DNA of 64,000 nt from Pandoraea pneumonica (GCF_902459645.1 NZ_CABPSK010000001.1:1922001-1986000), one strand, 5' to 3'. Positions 25,001 through 34,010 are shown, counted from the first letter of the stretch. Numbers and translations: made by a program. Notes: generated by a model not told the origin, from the sequence alone.

Positions 25001-26644
25001 TCAGTAGACGTCGCGGCGATACCGGCCAGCTTCCGTTAGCGCGTCGAGCGTGGCGGCACCCTCCCTACCCAACGCCTCGATGAGCGCCGAATGCACTGCC
25101 GGGGCCATGCCCTGCAAGCTCCCGCATACGTAGATCGCGGCACCGGTGTCGATCCATTCGCAGATATCCGACGCAGCATTGCGCACCGCATGCTGCACAT
25201 AGCGGACGTCGCCCGCATCGCGAGACCATGCGAAATCCGCCCGCGCCAGCACCCCATCGCGCTGCCATTGGGCGATGTCATCGGCAAAGAAGGCATCGTG
25301 GCGAGCGTTGCGCTCCCCGAAAAGCAGCCAGTTGCGGTGAGCCCCGCGCGCCGCGCGCGATTTCAGATGGGCGCGCAGGCCAGCCAGCCCTGTGCCGTTG
25401 CCGATCAGGATGAGCGGTACGTCGTCGGGAGGCGCATGGAACGCCCGGTTAGTGCGCACACGCAGTGCGATGGATGTACCGACGTTCGCGTGTTGTGTGA
25501 GCCAGCCTGACGCCAAGCCAAGTCGAACGCCATCGGGCTGCGCCGCGTCGGTGTAACGCGCCTGACGCACGAGCAAGTCGAGTTGTCCATCGCCCGGCAG
25601 CGACGCAATCGAATATTCCCGATGTGGCAGCGGTACCAGCGCATCGACGAGTGCCTGCGGCGTGTGTACGGCCATCGCATGCGCGCCCGCCGCAGACGGC
25701 ATACGAGACGCCAGCGCCTGCGCGAGCATCATCGGCTCGCCATCGCATTGCACCGGGGCGCTGGCAGGGAAACCGGTATCGCGCAACCACGCGCTGACGA
25801 ACTCAGCCGAGTGACGCGGGCCGATCTCCACGATATCGCCCGCCTGCCAGTCGAGTGATGTGGCGTCGTGCTCAGGGACGAGAGACAGATGAAAAGCAGG
25901 CGCCCCCGCACTCCCCGGGTTGAGCAACGTGCGCGATTGCAGACGCCATGGGGTGTACTTGGGCGGTTCCCAATCGGCGATCTGCGCGCCCCCAGCGATA
26001 ACCGAGAGTTGGTTCTGCCAGTGACGAATGGCACCGGCGTCACCGTTATCTACCTCGATGGTGTCGAACAAGGCCTGCGCACCGCTCGCCGCCAGCCAGT
26101 GCGTCAACCGGTGTCCGAAGGCGCAGAAGTCCGCATAGCTGCGGTCGCCCAGCGCCAGCACGCCGTAGCGCAAATACGGCAGCGTCAGTGCGTCGTGCAT
26201 GAGCTTGCGCGTGAATCCCGAAGCGCTATCGGGCACATCGCCCTCGCCTGTCGTGCTGACGATGAACAGCGCCTGACGGCAAGCCGCCAACATGTCAGCC
26301 GTCAAGGTATCGATCGATATCGCACGCACTGCCATCCCAGCGTTCCGTAACGCTGTCACGGTATTCGCAGCCAGCAGTTCCGCGAAGCCGGTCTGACTGG
26401 CATAGACGACCAGCGTCGTGTTCTCGAGGGCCGCGTCGGGGAGATTCGCTTCGAATGCGGGCCGGTGTGCGCGCCGTCGATGCGCGCCGATCACCGCGAG
26501 ACTGCCCGCGAGATAGGCCAGCAACACGCCGCCCGCCATCAACGGCCGCGCGGGACTCGCCCACGCAAGCGCCGCCCCCGCCACCGACGTGGCGCTCAGA
26601 CCCAGCGTCGACCAATGGAATGTCGAGATCTTCGTCGCGCTCAT
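25001..26644 (-). CDS. Membrane-anchored NADPH flavoreductase (CysJ/P450 reductase-like)
   Basis: A 547-residue diflavin reductase. Two N-terminal transmembrane segments (about 12-55) are followed by a flavodoxin domain binding FMN (VVYASQTGFAELLAANT, STTGEGDVPDSASGF, GVLALGDRSYADFCAFG), then an FAD/NADPH ferredoxin-reductase module (HREYSIASLPGD, LGLASGWL, LIGNGTGLAGLRAHL, IYVCGSLQGMAPAV). It should move electrons from cytosolic NADPH to a membrane acceptor. It is the last gene of the PepSY/DUF2271/DUF4198/apbE operon and overlaps apbE by ATGA. The likely role is powering periplasmic ferric or ferrisiderophore reduction. Confidence 0.85.
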   Translation of the reverse strand: MSATKISTFHWSTLGLSATSVAGAALAWASPARPLMAGGVLLAYLAGSLAVIGAHRRRAHRPAFEANLPDAALENTTLVVYASQTGFAELLAANTVTALRNAGMAVRAISIDTLTADMLAACRQALFIVSTTGEGDVPDSASGFTRKLMHDALTLPYLRYGVLALGDRSYADFCAFGHRLTHWLAASGAQALFDTIEVDNGDAGAIRHWQNQLSVIAGGAQIADWEPPKYTPWRLQSRTLLNPGSAGAPAFHLSLVPEHDATSLDWQAGDIVEIGPRHSAEFVSAWLRDTGFPASAPVQCDGEPMMLAQALASRMPSAAGAHAMAVHTPQALVDALVPLPHREYSIASLPGDGQLDLLVRQARYTDAAQPDGVRLGLASGWLTQHANVGTSIALRVRTNRAFHAPPDDVPLILIGNGTGLAGLRAHLKSRAARGAHRNWLLFGERNARHDAFFADDIAQWQRDGVLARADFAWSRDAGDVRYVQHAVRNAASDICEWIDTGAAIYVCGSLQGMAPAVHSALIEALGREGAATLDALTEAGRYRRDVY

Positions 26645-27702
26645 GAACCCATGGCCTCGTAGGCAGGCGTGACCGTCTCGCGAAACCCATCAGGCACGCG
26701 CATGACAAAACGTGCCGCGATGTCGCGTGACGTGGCGAGTTGCATGCCCGCCTGCGGCCCCAGTACCGTGAGCGCCGTCGACCAAGCGTCGGCCATCATG
26801 CATTCGCGATGCACCACGCTCACCGACGCCAGTGCGTGACTGGCCGGATAACCGGTGCGCGGGTCTAGCGTGTGGGCATAGCGCTTGATGGGTTGCGCCG
26901 CATCCATAAAGAAACGACGGTAATCGCCCGATGTCGCCACGCTCAGCCCGTGCAGCGCGACGAGATCCTGTTCGATACCGGCGGCCTGCACATCGGGGGT
27001 TTCGAGCTCGACCCACCACGGCATGCCGTCGGGTTTCACGCCTTCGCCGCGCAGTTCGCCACCAATTTCGACGAGGTGGTGACCGATGCCCGCGTCAGTG
27101 AGCGCTAACGACAGCGCGTCGACGGCGAATCCTTTCGCAATCGCGCACAGGTCGAGCGACACGCCACCGGGTTGTTGTGCGCGCTTGGCTTCCTCATCGA
27201 TCACGACACGCGCCCAGCCGCAGCGCTCGCGTGCGGCGCTCACGTCGTGCGCGCTCGGTGCCGTGTCTCGACGCGGTGCCGGGCCGAAGCCCCACAAATC
27301 GACCAGCGGTCCTGCGCTCGGATCGTAAGCGCCGCCGCTTTCGCGCGCGACACGAAGCGCCGTTTGCAGCACATGGAAAGCCTCGTCGGGCATGGCGATC
27401 CACTGCCCTGCGCAAGCGCGATTGAACGCGCTGATGTTCGAGTCATCGCGCCAGTTGCTCATCTGCGCGTCGACTCGCACGAGCACGCTACGAATGCGCG
27501 CGTCGAGTTCACCGATGTCGGCGTCGGCGGCAATGTCTGCCGATTGCACGAACGCCACCGACCACGTCGTGCCCATCGTCTCCCCGGCAAGATGACGCAA
27601 CCGGCCACCGGCGAGCGGCAGCACACCGGCGGACGTCATCTGTAATGGCACGAGCACACGCGGGGCGGGTCGCGCTTCGGCACGGGTTTCGACGTGAAGC
27701 AT
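26641..27702 (-). CDS. apbE: FAD:protein FMN transferase (ApbE)
   Basis: Attaches FMN covalently to Ser/Thr in (S/T)GA(S/T) motifs of exported redox proteins. The 353-residue product has family motifs LAGETMGTTWSVAFV, MSNWRDDSNISAFNR, YDPSAGPLVDLWGFGP, VSLDLCAIAKGFAVDAL, HHLVEIGGELRGEG, and the Mg-binding region RYAHTLDPRTGYPASHALAS with CMMADAWSTALTVLG. No clear lipobox or signal peptide is seen at the N-terminus, unusual for ApbE. Start ATG 27702 lies 10 nt after the DUF4198 stop. A matching target motif, DGISGAT, lies in the DUF2271 protein of the same operon. Confidence 0.92.
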   Translation of the reverse strand: MLHVETRAEARPAPRVLVPLQMTSAGVLPLAGGRLRHLAGETMGTTWSVAFVQSADIAADADIGELDARIRSVLVRVDAQMSNWRDDSNISAFNRACAGQWIAMPDEAFHVLQTALRVARESGGAYDPSAGPLVDLWGFGPAPRRDTAPSAHDVSAARERCGWARVVIDEEAKRAQQPGGVSLDLCAIAKGFAVDALSLALTDAGIGHHLVEIGGELRGEGVKPDGMPWWVELETPDVQAAGIEQDLVALHGLSVATSGDYRRFFMDAAQPIKRYAHTLDPRTGYPASHALASVSVVHRECMMADAWSTALTVLGPQAGMQLATSRDIAARFVMRVPDGFRETVTPAYEAMGS

Positions 27703-27712
27703 TATTTCTGCC

Positions 27713-28534
27713 TTATTGCGGCAGCACTTCCAGCGTGGCGGCATAGGCCGCGCGGCGTGCCTTCGCCGGTTTGATCGAGACCTTTTCGTCGCGCACGTCG
27801 GCTTCGAGCCAGTACATGCCCGGCGCGGGCCATTTCACGCTGAACTTGCCGTCGGCGTCGGTCGTCACCGCCATATCGTTGAGCTTGTCGCGGTAGCGAA
27901 TGCCGCCCGGCACCACTTCCACTTTCACGTTGGCGGCGGGCTTACCGTCGTGCAGCAAGCGGAAGCTCGCGGTGCTGCCGTCGACCAGATCGTTGGGGTG
28001 CGTGATCGGTGCGAGTTCGAGGCCATCGCCCGTCGTGGCCAGCGCTGTCGTCGTGGGCTTGCCACGGGTGACGAACGATTCGACGCGCGAGAGCCCTTCA
28101 GTCACTTGCAGATCCTGCGCGTTAGCGGGCACTTCCTTCGCAAACGCTTCCGGCGAACCGCGCCAGCGCTTCGTCTCGTTCCCCACCTTGTAGCTGGCGG
28201 TCAGTCCGCGATTCACTACGGCAATCTTGTACGTTCCGTCCTGCGTCAGATGCACGTCGAAGACGCTGCGATACCGGCCCGTCGACGCGTTCTCGGCCTT
28301 GGCGGCCTTACCATCCGGCGCGGTCACGACAAGACCGTCCAGACGCATCGGAAAGTGCTCGAAGTAGAACAGATCGTTCGACACGGCGGCGTCCACGCTC
28401 ACCCACGGATCGTTGCCCGAGAGCACGGTGGCCGAGGGCAGCAGCCATTGACGGTGCGCCTGTGCGGCGAGCGGCGCCAGCGCGGCGACGGCGAGTGCGG
28501 TGACGAGCGACAACTTCTTGAGCGAGACCTTCAT
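27713..28534 (-). CDS. DUF4198 periplasmic metal-associated protein
   Basis: A 273-residue exported protein. The signal peptide (LVTALAVAALAPLAAQA) is followed immediately by HRQWLLPSATVLSG, the His-Arg/Gln start typical of DUF4198 (NikK-like) proteins whose free N-terminal His may bind metal. The C-terminal half is an Ig-like/carboxypeptidase-regulatory fold (VTTDADGKFSVKWPAPGMYW). AGGAG lies six bases before ATG 28534. In this operon it probably handles iron or supports the ferric reductase; a second DUF4198 gene lies at 39179. Confidence 0.82.
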   Translation of the reverse strand: MKVSLKKLSLVTALAVAALAPLAAQAHRQWLLPSATVLSGNDPWVSVDAAVSNDLFYFEHFPMRLDGLVVTAPDGKAAKAENASTGRYRSVFDVHLTQDGTYKIAVVNRGLTASYKVGNETKRWRGSPEAFAKEVPANAQDLQVTEGLSRVESFVTRGKPTTTALATTGDGLELAPITHPNDLVDGSTASFRLLHDGKPAANVKVEVVPGGIRYRDKLNDMAVTTDADGKFSVKWPAPGMYWLEADVRDEKVSIKPAKARRAAYAATLEVLPQ

Positions 28535-28618
28535 GATCAACTCCTGTACAGCGATTCGGAAAAGTGGAATGCGAGGCGCTTTAGGCGTTCGAGACGCCGC
28601 GTCAGTCGCGCATACGCC

Positions 28619-29143
28619 TTAGGGCTTCACACTCAGCGACACGGCGCCGAGTTCGTGATCGCCCTTGGCCTGTGCCGTCTTAGCGTCGGCGGGCGGCCAA
28701 GTGAAAGGCACGCGAATCAGTTCGCGACCGCCCACTTCACGTGCGGCCTCGACCACGAGCTGGTACTCACCTGCGGCGAGCTTGCCCAACGGGGCCTTGC
28801 CGTCGACAAAAGTCAGCGAGTGCTCACCGGGGGCCCGCGTCGCGCCCGAGATACCGTCGGCAGGCATGGTCATGTCGCGCCCAGCCTTGCGCCACCACTG
28901 GCGCATGTCCTTGAGCCACTTCGTACCCTCGGCATTCTTAAGCTTGCCGTCGTACCAGACCGACAGCGTGGTCACAGGCGTCTGATCGGCCTTTTCGATC
29001 CACATCGCGACGTACGGACGGTGATACTCCGCCACGTTCAGACGCGGAATTTCGACCTTGACGGTCATCTCGGCGGCCGCTGCATTGCCCGCGAATGGTG
29101 CTGCCACCAGACCGGTCAACGTAACGGAGAGCATTCGACGCAT
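28619..29143 (-). CDS. DUF2271 periplasmic protein with predicted ApbE flavinylation site
   Basis: A 174-residue protein with a signal peptide ending GNAAAAE and a DUF2271 domain (VEIPRLNVAEYHRPYVAMWI, VTTLSVWYDGKLKN, GEHSLTFVDGKAPLG). Residues 96-102 read DGISGAT, matching the D-x-x-(S/T)-G-A-(T/S) motif that ApbE modifies with FMN; the acceptor would be Thr102. With apbE two genes downstream, this is probably a covalently flavinylated periplasmic electron carrier. It lies 92 bp after the PepSY gene and 84 bp before the DUF4198 gene. Confidence 0.82.
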   Translation of the reverse strand: MRRMLSVTLTGLVAAPFAGNAAAAEMTVKVEIPRLNVAEYHRPYVAMWIEKADQTPVTTLSVWYDGKLKNAEGTKWLKDMRQWWRKAGRDMTMPADGISGATRAPGEHSLTFVDGKAPLGKLAAGEYQLVVEAAREVGGRELIRVPFTWPPADAKTAQAKGDHELGAVSLSVKP

Positions 29144-29235
29144 GGCTATCCCCTATCGAGCAAACCTCGAGTTGATTTCAAATTGAAGTGCTAAGCGACG
29201 CGACGCCGACCCTACGATTTCGGGCCGACGGCGTC

Positions 29236-29871
29236 TTAGTGAATGAACAGAATGACGAGCAGCAACGGCACGACCAGCCCCAGCCCCACCAGCGGCCAAG
29301 TCGCCACGCGATTTCCAGCATGCAACTTGAGCAGGAACAGTCCCGTCACGCTGAAGACAAGACACGCCAACGCAAACACGTCGAGAAACAGGCTCCACGC
29401 GTTGCCGGTGTTTCGTCCCTTGTGCAAATCGTTCAGATACGACACCCATCCGCGTGTCGTCAGTTCGTACTGCGCGTCGCCGCTTTGCAGGTCCACGCTC
29501 ACCCACGCGTCGCCGCCGGGACGCGGCAGCGCAATGTAGATCTCGTCGGCCGACCACTCGGCCTCACGCCCCTCGGCGTCGATGGCGAGCGACGTGTGCA
29601 GCCACTCGGCCAACACTGCGGGCACCGGGCCTTTGTCTTTGTGAGGGGTTTCGCCAAGCTGCGTCAGCAGTGCGTCGGGCATCTGCGCCGTGCGCTTGAC
29701 GACTTGCGGATGCGCTTCGATCTGCCCGGCGTGATTGAGCGTGAAGCCCGTAATCGCGAACAGCATCATGCCGAGCAAACAGATCGCCGAACTGATCCAG
29801 TGCCACTGGTGCAGATGTTTAAGCCAGAACGCACGCCGCTGCCGGTCGGCACCGAGCCGGAGTTCGTTCAT
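29236..29871 (-). CDS. PepSY-associated transmembrane protein
   Basis: A 211-residue inner-membrane protein starting MNELRLGADRQRRAFWLKHL, with HQWHWISSAICLLGMMLFAI as the first membrane helix, a periplasmic PepSY-like domain (ALPRPGGDAWVSVDLQSGDA, WVSYLNDLHKGRNTG) and two C-terminal helices. HQWHW, NH and DLHKGR histidines could bind haem, as in PepSY_TM ferric reductases. It is the first gene of the flavin electron-transfer operon and has a Fur-like box about 110 bp upstream. It probably relays electrons across the inner membrane from the flavoreductase to the periplasmic DUF2271 protein. Confidence 0.82.
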   Translation of the reverse strand: MNELRLGADRQRRAFWLKHLHQWHWISSAICLLGMMLFAITGFTLNHAGQIEAHPQVVKRTAQMPDALLTQLGETPHKDKGPVPAVLAEWLHTSLAIDAEGREAEWSADEIYIALPRPGGDAWVSVDLQSGDAQYELTTRGWVSYLNDLHKGRNTGNAWSLFLDVFALACLVFSVTGLFLLKLHAGNRVATWPLVGLGLVVPLLLVILFIH

Positions 29872-29981
29872 TGCGGAATTCGGAAAAGCAAAGCGGGCAC
29901 GGGGGGCATCGAAGTCGTCGCAGTGTCTTGGCGCGCCGTGATATCCGAGCGCCGCACTATCTCAGGGAAACTGAAAAACGC

Positions 29982-30000
29982 AATGATAATCGTTTGCATT
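29982..30000. promoter_or_regulatory. Fur-like box upstream of the PepSY/DUF2271/apbE operon
   Basis: AATGATAATCGTTTGCATT has a strong TGATAAT half site and a weaker second half, separated by one base, in the 7-1-7 arrangement of Fur boxes. It lies about 110 bp before ATG 29871. Iron-repressed expression of the operon is the inference. Confidence 0.65.
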
Positions 30001-30038
30001 TAACAAAACAATCGTCTTGCAGTGAATCCGACCATAGG

Positions 30039-30084
30039 AAAAGCCCGGGGATGACGGGTCGGCGACGACCTGCCCTCCCCGGGC
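30039..30084 (-). terminator. Intrinsic terminator downstream of the MetA-like outer-membrane gene
   Basis: On the reverse strand GCCCGGGGA pairs with TCCCCGGGC (9 bp) and is followed by TTTT. A second 9-bp hairpin, CCACCGCAG/CTGCGGTGG at 30093-30122, precedes it. Together they end the transcript of the gene at 30151 before the divergent regulatory region at 29872-30000. Confidence 0.7.
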
Positions 30085-30150
30085 CAGTGATACCACCGCA
30101 GCTTTGGCGACTTCTGCGGTGGCGTAGTTGACGATCGAACGACCCGCGAC

Positions 30151-30885
30151 TTACCAGCGCACGGTCACCCCGGCGAGCCACGAGTAGTCATAGGTCTGCG
30201 GGTTGAGGCCGCGGCGATAGCCAACATCCAGGTCGAGCCATGACTTCGGGCTGTAAATAGCCCCGACGATCATGAACGCCGGGCTGGTCGGCTGCGCGAA
30301 GTCCGGGTTTTGCGACGTGCCGACGTCGAGCAGCAATCGAGTGTTCGGCAGTACGCGATACAACACGGCCCCCGAAACCTTCCAGACCGCCTCGCGTACG
30401 CCTTGCCGGTTCGGTTGATACACCGCGCCGCCGTTCACGAGGAATGTCCAATCGTCGATTTCGTACTGCGCGAGCAGCGTCGCCCCCGCATTGACCCGCC
30501 CGGTGCCAAGCCCGCGCGAATCGTTGCCGGTCGGCAACGTGATGTACGGCTTGAGGCCGATGCTAAACGCCCCGTCGTCGTACAGCCGCCACTTCGCCCC
30601 GAGTTCGAGATCGGCGACGCCAGTCGCTGCGGTGTCTGAGCGTTGCTGCACGTGGGTGTACGGCACGTTAGCGTACAGATCCAGCGCTTCACCGAAGCCG
30701 CGTGTGAGCGTGCTGTTCCACAGAAACTGACGGCCCGTATCGGGTTGCTTGGCGGTGGCTTCGCCGTTGGTTTCGAATTGCCAGTTGCCGTCGCCTTGCG
30801 TGCCGGTGTCGTCGGTCACGAGCGGATGCGCCGCGAAAGCGCTCAACGGGCAGGCCAAAGCCAGCGAGATGATGTGCTTCTTCAT
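30151..30885 (-). CDS. Outer-membrane beta-barrel protein, phenol-degradation MetA-like family
   Basis: A 244-residue exported protein with a signal peptide ending FAAHPLVTDDTGTQGDGNWQ and amphipathic strands throughout (WNSTLTRGFGEALDLYANVP, GLKPYITLPTGNDSRGLGTG), ending AGVTVRW with an aromatic C-terminal residue. This matches the Phenol_MetA_deg / transporter family of putative outer-membrane channels. The substrate is not known. It is followed by its own terminator and lies just downstream of mgtA (45 bp), so some co-transcription with mgtA is possible. Confidence 0.72.
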   Translation of the reverse strand: MKKHIISLALACPLSAFAAHPLVTDDTGTQGDGNWQFETNGEATAKQPDTGRQFLWNSTLTRGFGEALDLYANVPYTHVQQRSDTAATGVADLELGAKWRLYDDGAFSIGLKPYITLPTGNDSRGLGTGRVNAGATLLAQYEIDDWTFLVNGGAVYQPNRQGVREAVWKVSGAVLYRVLPNTRLLLDVGTSQNPDFAQPTSPAFMIVGAIYSPKSWLDLDVGYRRGLNPQTYDYSWLAGVTVRW

Positions 30886-30930
30886 AATTCTTTCGCTCTT
30901 AATCTTTGATAACTCGCGTGGGAATGCGCT

Positions 30931-33696
30931 TTAGAACCAGCGGCCGAAACGGCGGATGTAGATCGTCTTCACCGTCTGTGCGAGTGCGATGTAGCCGAGC
31001 ATGGTCGCCACGAGCCAGTAGAAGTACGAGCCCGGCAGGCTGACAAAGCCCAGCGTCTCGGCAAACGGCGAGTACGGCAGCCAGCAGGCGATGGCGATCG
31101 CCACGGTCGTCGAGAGCATGATCGGCAGCGCAGGCGTGCTTTGCAGGAACGGAATCTTCTGCGTGCGCAGCAGGTGCACCACGAGCGTTTGCGAGACGAG
31201 CCCCTCGATGAACCAGCCCGAATTCATGATCACTTGCCCGCCGTTACCCCCGTGCAGGTGATACAGCGCGCCCGCACCGAAAACGGTCCACATCAGGGCA
31301 TACGTCGTGATGTCGAACACGGACGAGGTCGGTCCAATCCACAGCATGAAGCGGCGGATATTGCCCGCATCCCACTTGCGCGGTTTCTTCAGGAACTCGG
31401 GGTCCATGCGGTCCCACGGCAGGAACATCTGCGAGATGTCGTACACGAGGTTCTGCACGAGCAGTTGCATCGCGAGCATCGGCTCCCACGGCAGGAACGC
31501 GCTCGCCACCAGCACCGAGAACACGTTGCCGAAGTTCGAGCTGGCCGTCATGTTCAGGTACTTGAGGATGTTGCCGAACGTCTCGCGGCCCTTGATCACG
31601 CCCGCTTCGAGCACCATCAGGCTCTTTTCCAGCAAGATGATGTCGGCCGTCTCTTTCGCGATATCGGCCCCTGTGTCGACCGAAATGCCCACGTCGGCGT
31701 CACGCAATGCCGGAGCGTCGTTGATCCCGTCGCCAAGGAAACCCACGGTGTGGCCGTTCGCCTGCAAGGCTTTGACCACACGCGCTTTGTGCAACGGGGC
31801 CAGCTTGGCGAACACCGTCGTGTGCTCGACGACTTCGCGCAGCTTGTCGTCGCTCATCGACTCGATATCGGCACCGAGCAACGGCGTGCCCGGCTCCAAG
31901 CCCACCTGACGGCAGACCTTCATCGTGACGATCGGGTTATCGCCGGTCAGCACCTTCACGCCGACGCCATGCTCGCGCAGTGCGGCAATGGCAGGCGCAG
32001 CGGAGTCTTTCGGCGGATCGAGGAACGTGAGGAAGCCGCAGACCGTGAGGCCCGCTTCGTCGGACGTCTTGTATTGGGTTTTGGTCTCCCCTGCCGGAAT
32101 ATCGCGCGTGGCCACCACCAGCACACGGAAGCCGTCTTCGTTATAGGCCTCGGCGCGCGCGAGCAACATGGCGCGGGCCGTGTCGTCGAGCACACGCACG
32201 CCCTGCGCGGTTTTCACGTGCGTGGACACCGCCAGCATTTCTTCGACGGCCCCCTTCGTGACCATCAGATGCTCGCCACGCTCGTTGGCCACCACCACCG
32301 ACAAGCGGCGGCGCACAAAATCGAACGGCAGTTCGTCGATCTTGGCGAAGGTGCGCGGCTGTACCGATTCACCGATTTCGTTGGCGCGGCGGATGATCGC
32401 CACGTCGATCAGATTGCGCTGACCGCTCTGGTGATAGCTGTTGAGCCAGCCCAAACGCAACACGTCTTCTTGCTCGTCGCCCACCACATCGAGATGCTGC
32501 TCGAGAATGATGCGGTCTTGCGTGAGCGTGCCGGTCTTGTCGGTACACAGCACGTCCATGGCGCCGAAGTTCTGCACCGAGTTCAGACGCTTGACCACCA
32601 CCTTGCGGCGCGCCATCGCCAGTGCGCCGCGTGCGAGGTTGGCGCTCACGATCATCGGCAGCATTTCGGGCGTGAGGCCGACCGCGACGGCCAGGGCGAA
32701 CGTCAACGCGCTCATCCAGTCGCCCTTGGTCAGACCGTTGATCATGAAGACGATGGGCACCATTACCAGCATGAATCGAATGAGCAGCCAGCTCACGCTG
32801 TTCACACCGCGATCGAAGCTGGTTTCCACCCGCTTGTGACTGACCACGTTCTTGGCCAGCGCACCGAAATACGTGTCGCCGCCGGTCGCCACGACCACGC
32901 CGATCGCCGTGCCGCTCACCACGTTCGTCCCCATGAAGCAGACGTTCGAGAGATCGAGCAGGCTGGTGCTGGCTTGCTGCGCAGGCTTGGCTGGCACGGG
33001 TTCCACCGACTTTTGCGCCACAGCGCCCAGCGTGTCGTACTTCTCTACCGGCAGAGCCTCGCCGGTGAGCACGGCCTGACTGATAAACAAGTCGCGCGAT
33101 TCGATGAGTCGCAGGTCGGCCGGAATCATGTCGCCCGCTTGCAACGTCACGATGTCGCCAACGACCAATTCGCGCATGGCGACTTCGTGACGCTCCGGCT
33201 TACCCGAGGACACCACGCGGCGGCGCACGCTAGCCGTGGTGCGCACCATCGCCTTCAACTTCTCCGCCGCACGCAGCGATCGGAACTCAGTGAAGAATCG
33301 CAGCAGGCCGCTGATGCTCACCATCGTGAGCAGGATGATGATGCTCTTGAAATCCCGGTCGTCGGGATCGGCGAAATACACGTCGGTGAAGAAACTGATC
33401 GTGGCGAGCACGAGAAGCACCATCACGAACGGATTGTTGAATGCGCGCAACAGCTGCACGGTCCAGTGCGGCGGCTTGTCGTGGGCAATTTCGTTGGGAC
33501 CGTAGCGCGTGTGGCGCTGGCCGACTTCGGCCAGTGTGAGACCGCGAAGGTCGGTGCCGAGGGTATGAAGCACGTCGTGCAGCGGCTCGGTGGCGAGCTT
33601 GGCGACGGTATCGGGGCCGATGACGGCACGCTCGGTGGCTGTCGGATGATCGACAAAGCCACGCTGTTTCTGGCGCGAGCGAAGATTTTTGTTCAT
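30931..33696 (-). CDS. mgtA: Magnesium-translocating P-type ATPase
   Basis: P3B-type ATPase importing Mg2+ into the cytosol, 921 residues. Visible: A-domain VVGDIVTLQAGDMIPADLRL and LTGEALPVEK, phosphorylation site D in CTDKTGTLTQD, VKVLTGDNPIVTMKVCRQVG, hinge GDGINDAPALRDADVGISVD, and about ten membrane segments, with WDRMDPEFLKKPRKWDAGNI typical of MgtA/MgtB. Start ATG 33696 has AGGAAA upstream; the reading to 33741 is discounted. The 230-bp upstream leader holds a small ORF and an attenuator-like hairpin, and an MgtC-tail-like gene precedes it. Confidence 0.95.
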   Translation of the reverse strand: MNKNLRSRQKQRGFVDHPTATERAVIGPDTVAKLATEPLHDVLHTLGTDLRGLTLAEVGQRHTRYGPNEIAHDKPPHWTVQLLRAFNNPFVMVLLVLATISFFTDVYFADPDDRDFKSIIILLTMVSISGLLRFFTEFRSLRAAEKLKAMVRTTASVRRRVVSSGKPERHEVAMRELVVGDIVTLQAGDMIPADLRLIESRDLFISQAVLTGEALPVEKYDTLGAVAQKSVEPVPAKPAQQASTSLLDLSNVCFMGTNVVSGTAIGVVVATGGDTYFGALAKNVVSHKRVETSFDRGVNSVSWLLIRFMLVMVPIVFMINGLTKGDWMSALTFALAVAVGLTPEMLPMIVSANLARGALAMARRKVVVKRLNSVQNFGAMDVLCTDKTGTLTQDRIILEQHLDVVGDEQEDVLRLGWLNSYHQSGQRNLIDVAIIRRANEIGESVQPRTFAKIDELPFDFVRRRLSVVVANERGEHLMVTKGAVEEMLAVSTHVKTAQGVRVLDDTARAMLLARAEAYNEDGFRVLVVATRDIPAGETKTQYKTSDEAGLTVCGFLTFLDPPKDSAAPAIAALREHGVGVKVLTGDNPIVTMKVCRQVGLEPGTPLLGADIESMSDDKLREVVEHTTVFAKLAPLHKARVVKALQANGHTVGFLGDGINDAPALRDADVGISVDTGADIAKETADIILLEKSLMVLEAGVIKGRETFGNILKYLNMTASSNFGNVFSVLVASAFLPWEPMLAMQLLVQNLVYDISQMFLPWDRMDPEFLKKPRKWDAGNIRRFMLWIGPTSSVFDITTYALMWTVFGAGALYHLHGGNGGQVIMNSGWFIEGLVSQTLVVHLLRTQKIPFLQSTPALPIMLSTTVAIAIACWLPYSPFAETLGFVSLPGSYFYWLVATMLGYIALAQTVKTIYIRRFGRWF

Positions 33697-33753
33697 GACG
33701 ATTTCCTGGGCGCGGCTTACGCTGGCATAGCGGCCGGCCAAGGTCGTCAGGCG

Positions 33754-33927
33754 CTACCGGAAGTCTCTTGATTCCCGAAAAAAGCGCGAGCGCACCCCGC
33801 CGCGCCGCGCTGCGCGCGGTCGGTGAGTAATGGGTTCTGCTGAGGTGAGGCTGGGGTCGCCCGCCGGAACCCCGCACGTCTGCTGTGCGGCCCCGACGGG
33901 CATTATTCGACTACTTCCGTCTTCCAT
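33754..33927 (-). CDS. Putative mgtA leader peptide
   Basis: A 57-codon ORF with a strong Shine-Dalgarno (AAGGAG, six bases before ATG 33927). It begins MEDGSSRIMPVGAAQQTC and ends RSRFFRESRDFR. The start is acidic, prolines follow and the end is Arg-rich, and it spans a GC-rich hairpin with a U-run. This mirrors leader ORFs such as mgtL, whose translation couples Mg2+ or proline status to mgtA transcription. No homologue is recognised; the regulatory role is inference. Confidence 0.5.
   Translation of the reverse strand: MEDGSSRIMPVGAAQQTCGVPAGDPSLTSAEPITHRPRAARRGGVRSRFFRESRDFR
33778..33817 (-). terminator. Attenuator-like hairpin with T6 inside the mgtA leader
   Basis: On the reverse strand GCGCG-C-AGCGC pairs with GCGCTCGCGC (10 bp, one bulge) and is followed directly by six T. 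It sits near the 3' end of the leader ORF and about 80 bp before mgtA. A competing hairpin (CCGCAC/GTGCGG, 33872-33890) lies upstream. Conditional termination is the simplest reading. Confidence 0.55.
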
Positions 33928-34010
33928 ATCGGACTCCTTATGATTCACGGATCATCGACACCAGCGGCACGCGGCCGCCTGCGATCACCCTAATGAGATG
34001 GCAATAACGC

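Noticed and set aside
27716-29194. 492-codon + strand frame opposite the DUF4198/DUF2271 genes
   Set aside because: It runs across two genes and their spacer without any recognisable domain.
31141-33771. 876-codon open frame on the + strand opposite mgtA
   Set aside because: It is antisense to a clear P-type ATPase; its His/Arg/Gln-rich, repetitive composition is typical of a GC-rich shadow frame and shows no domain.
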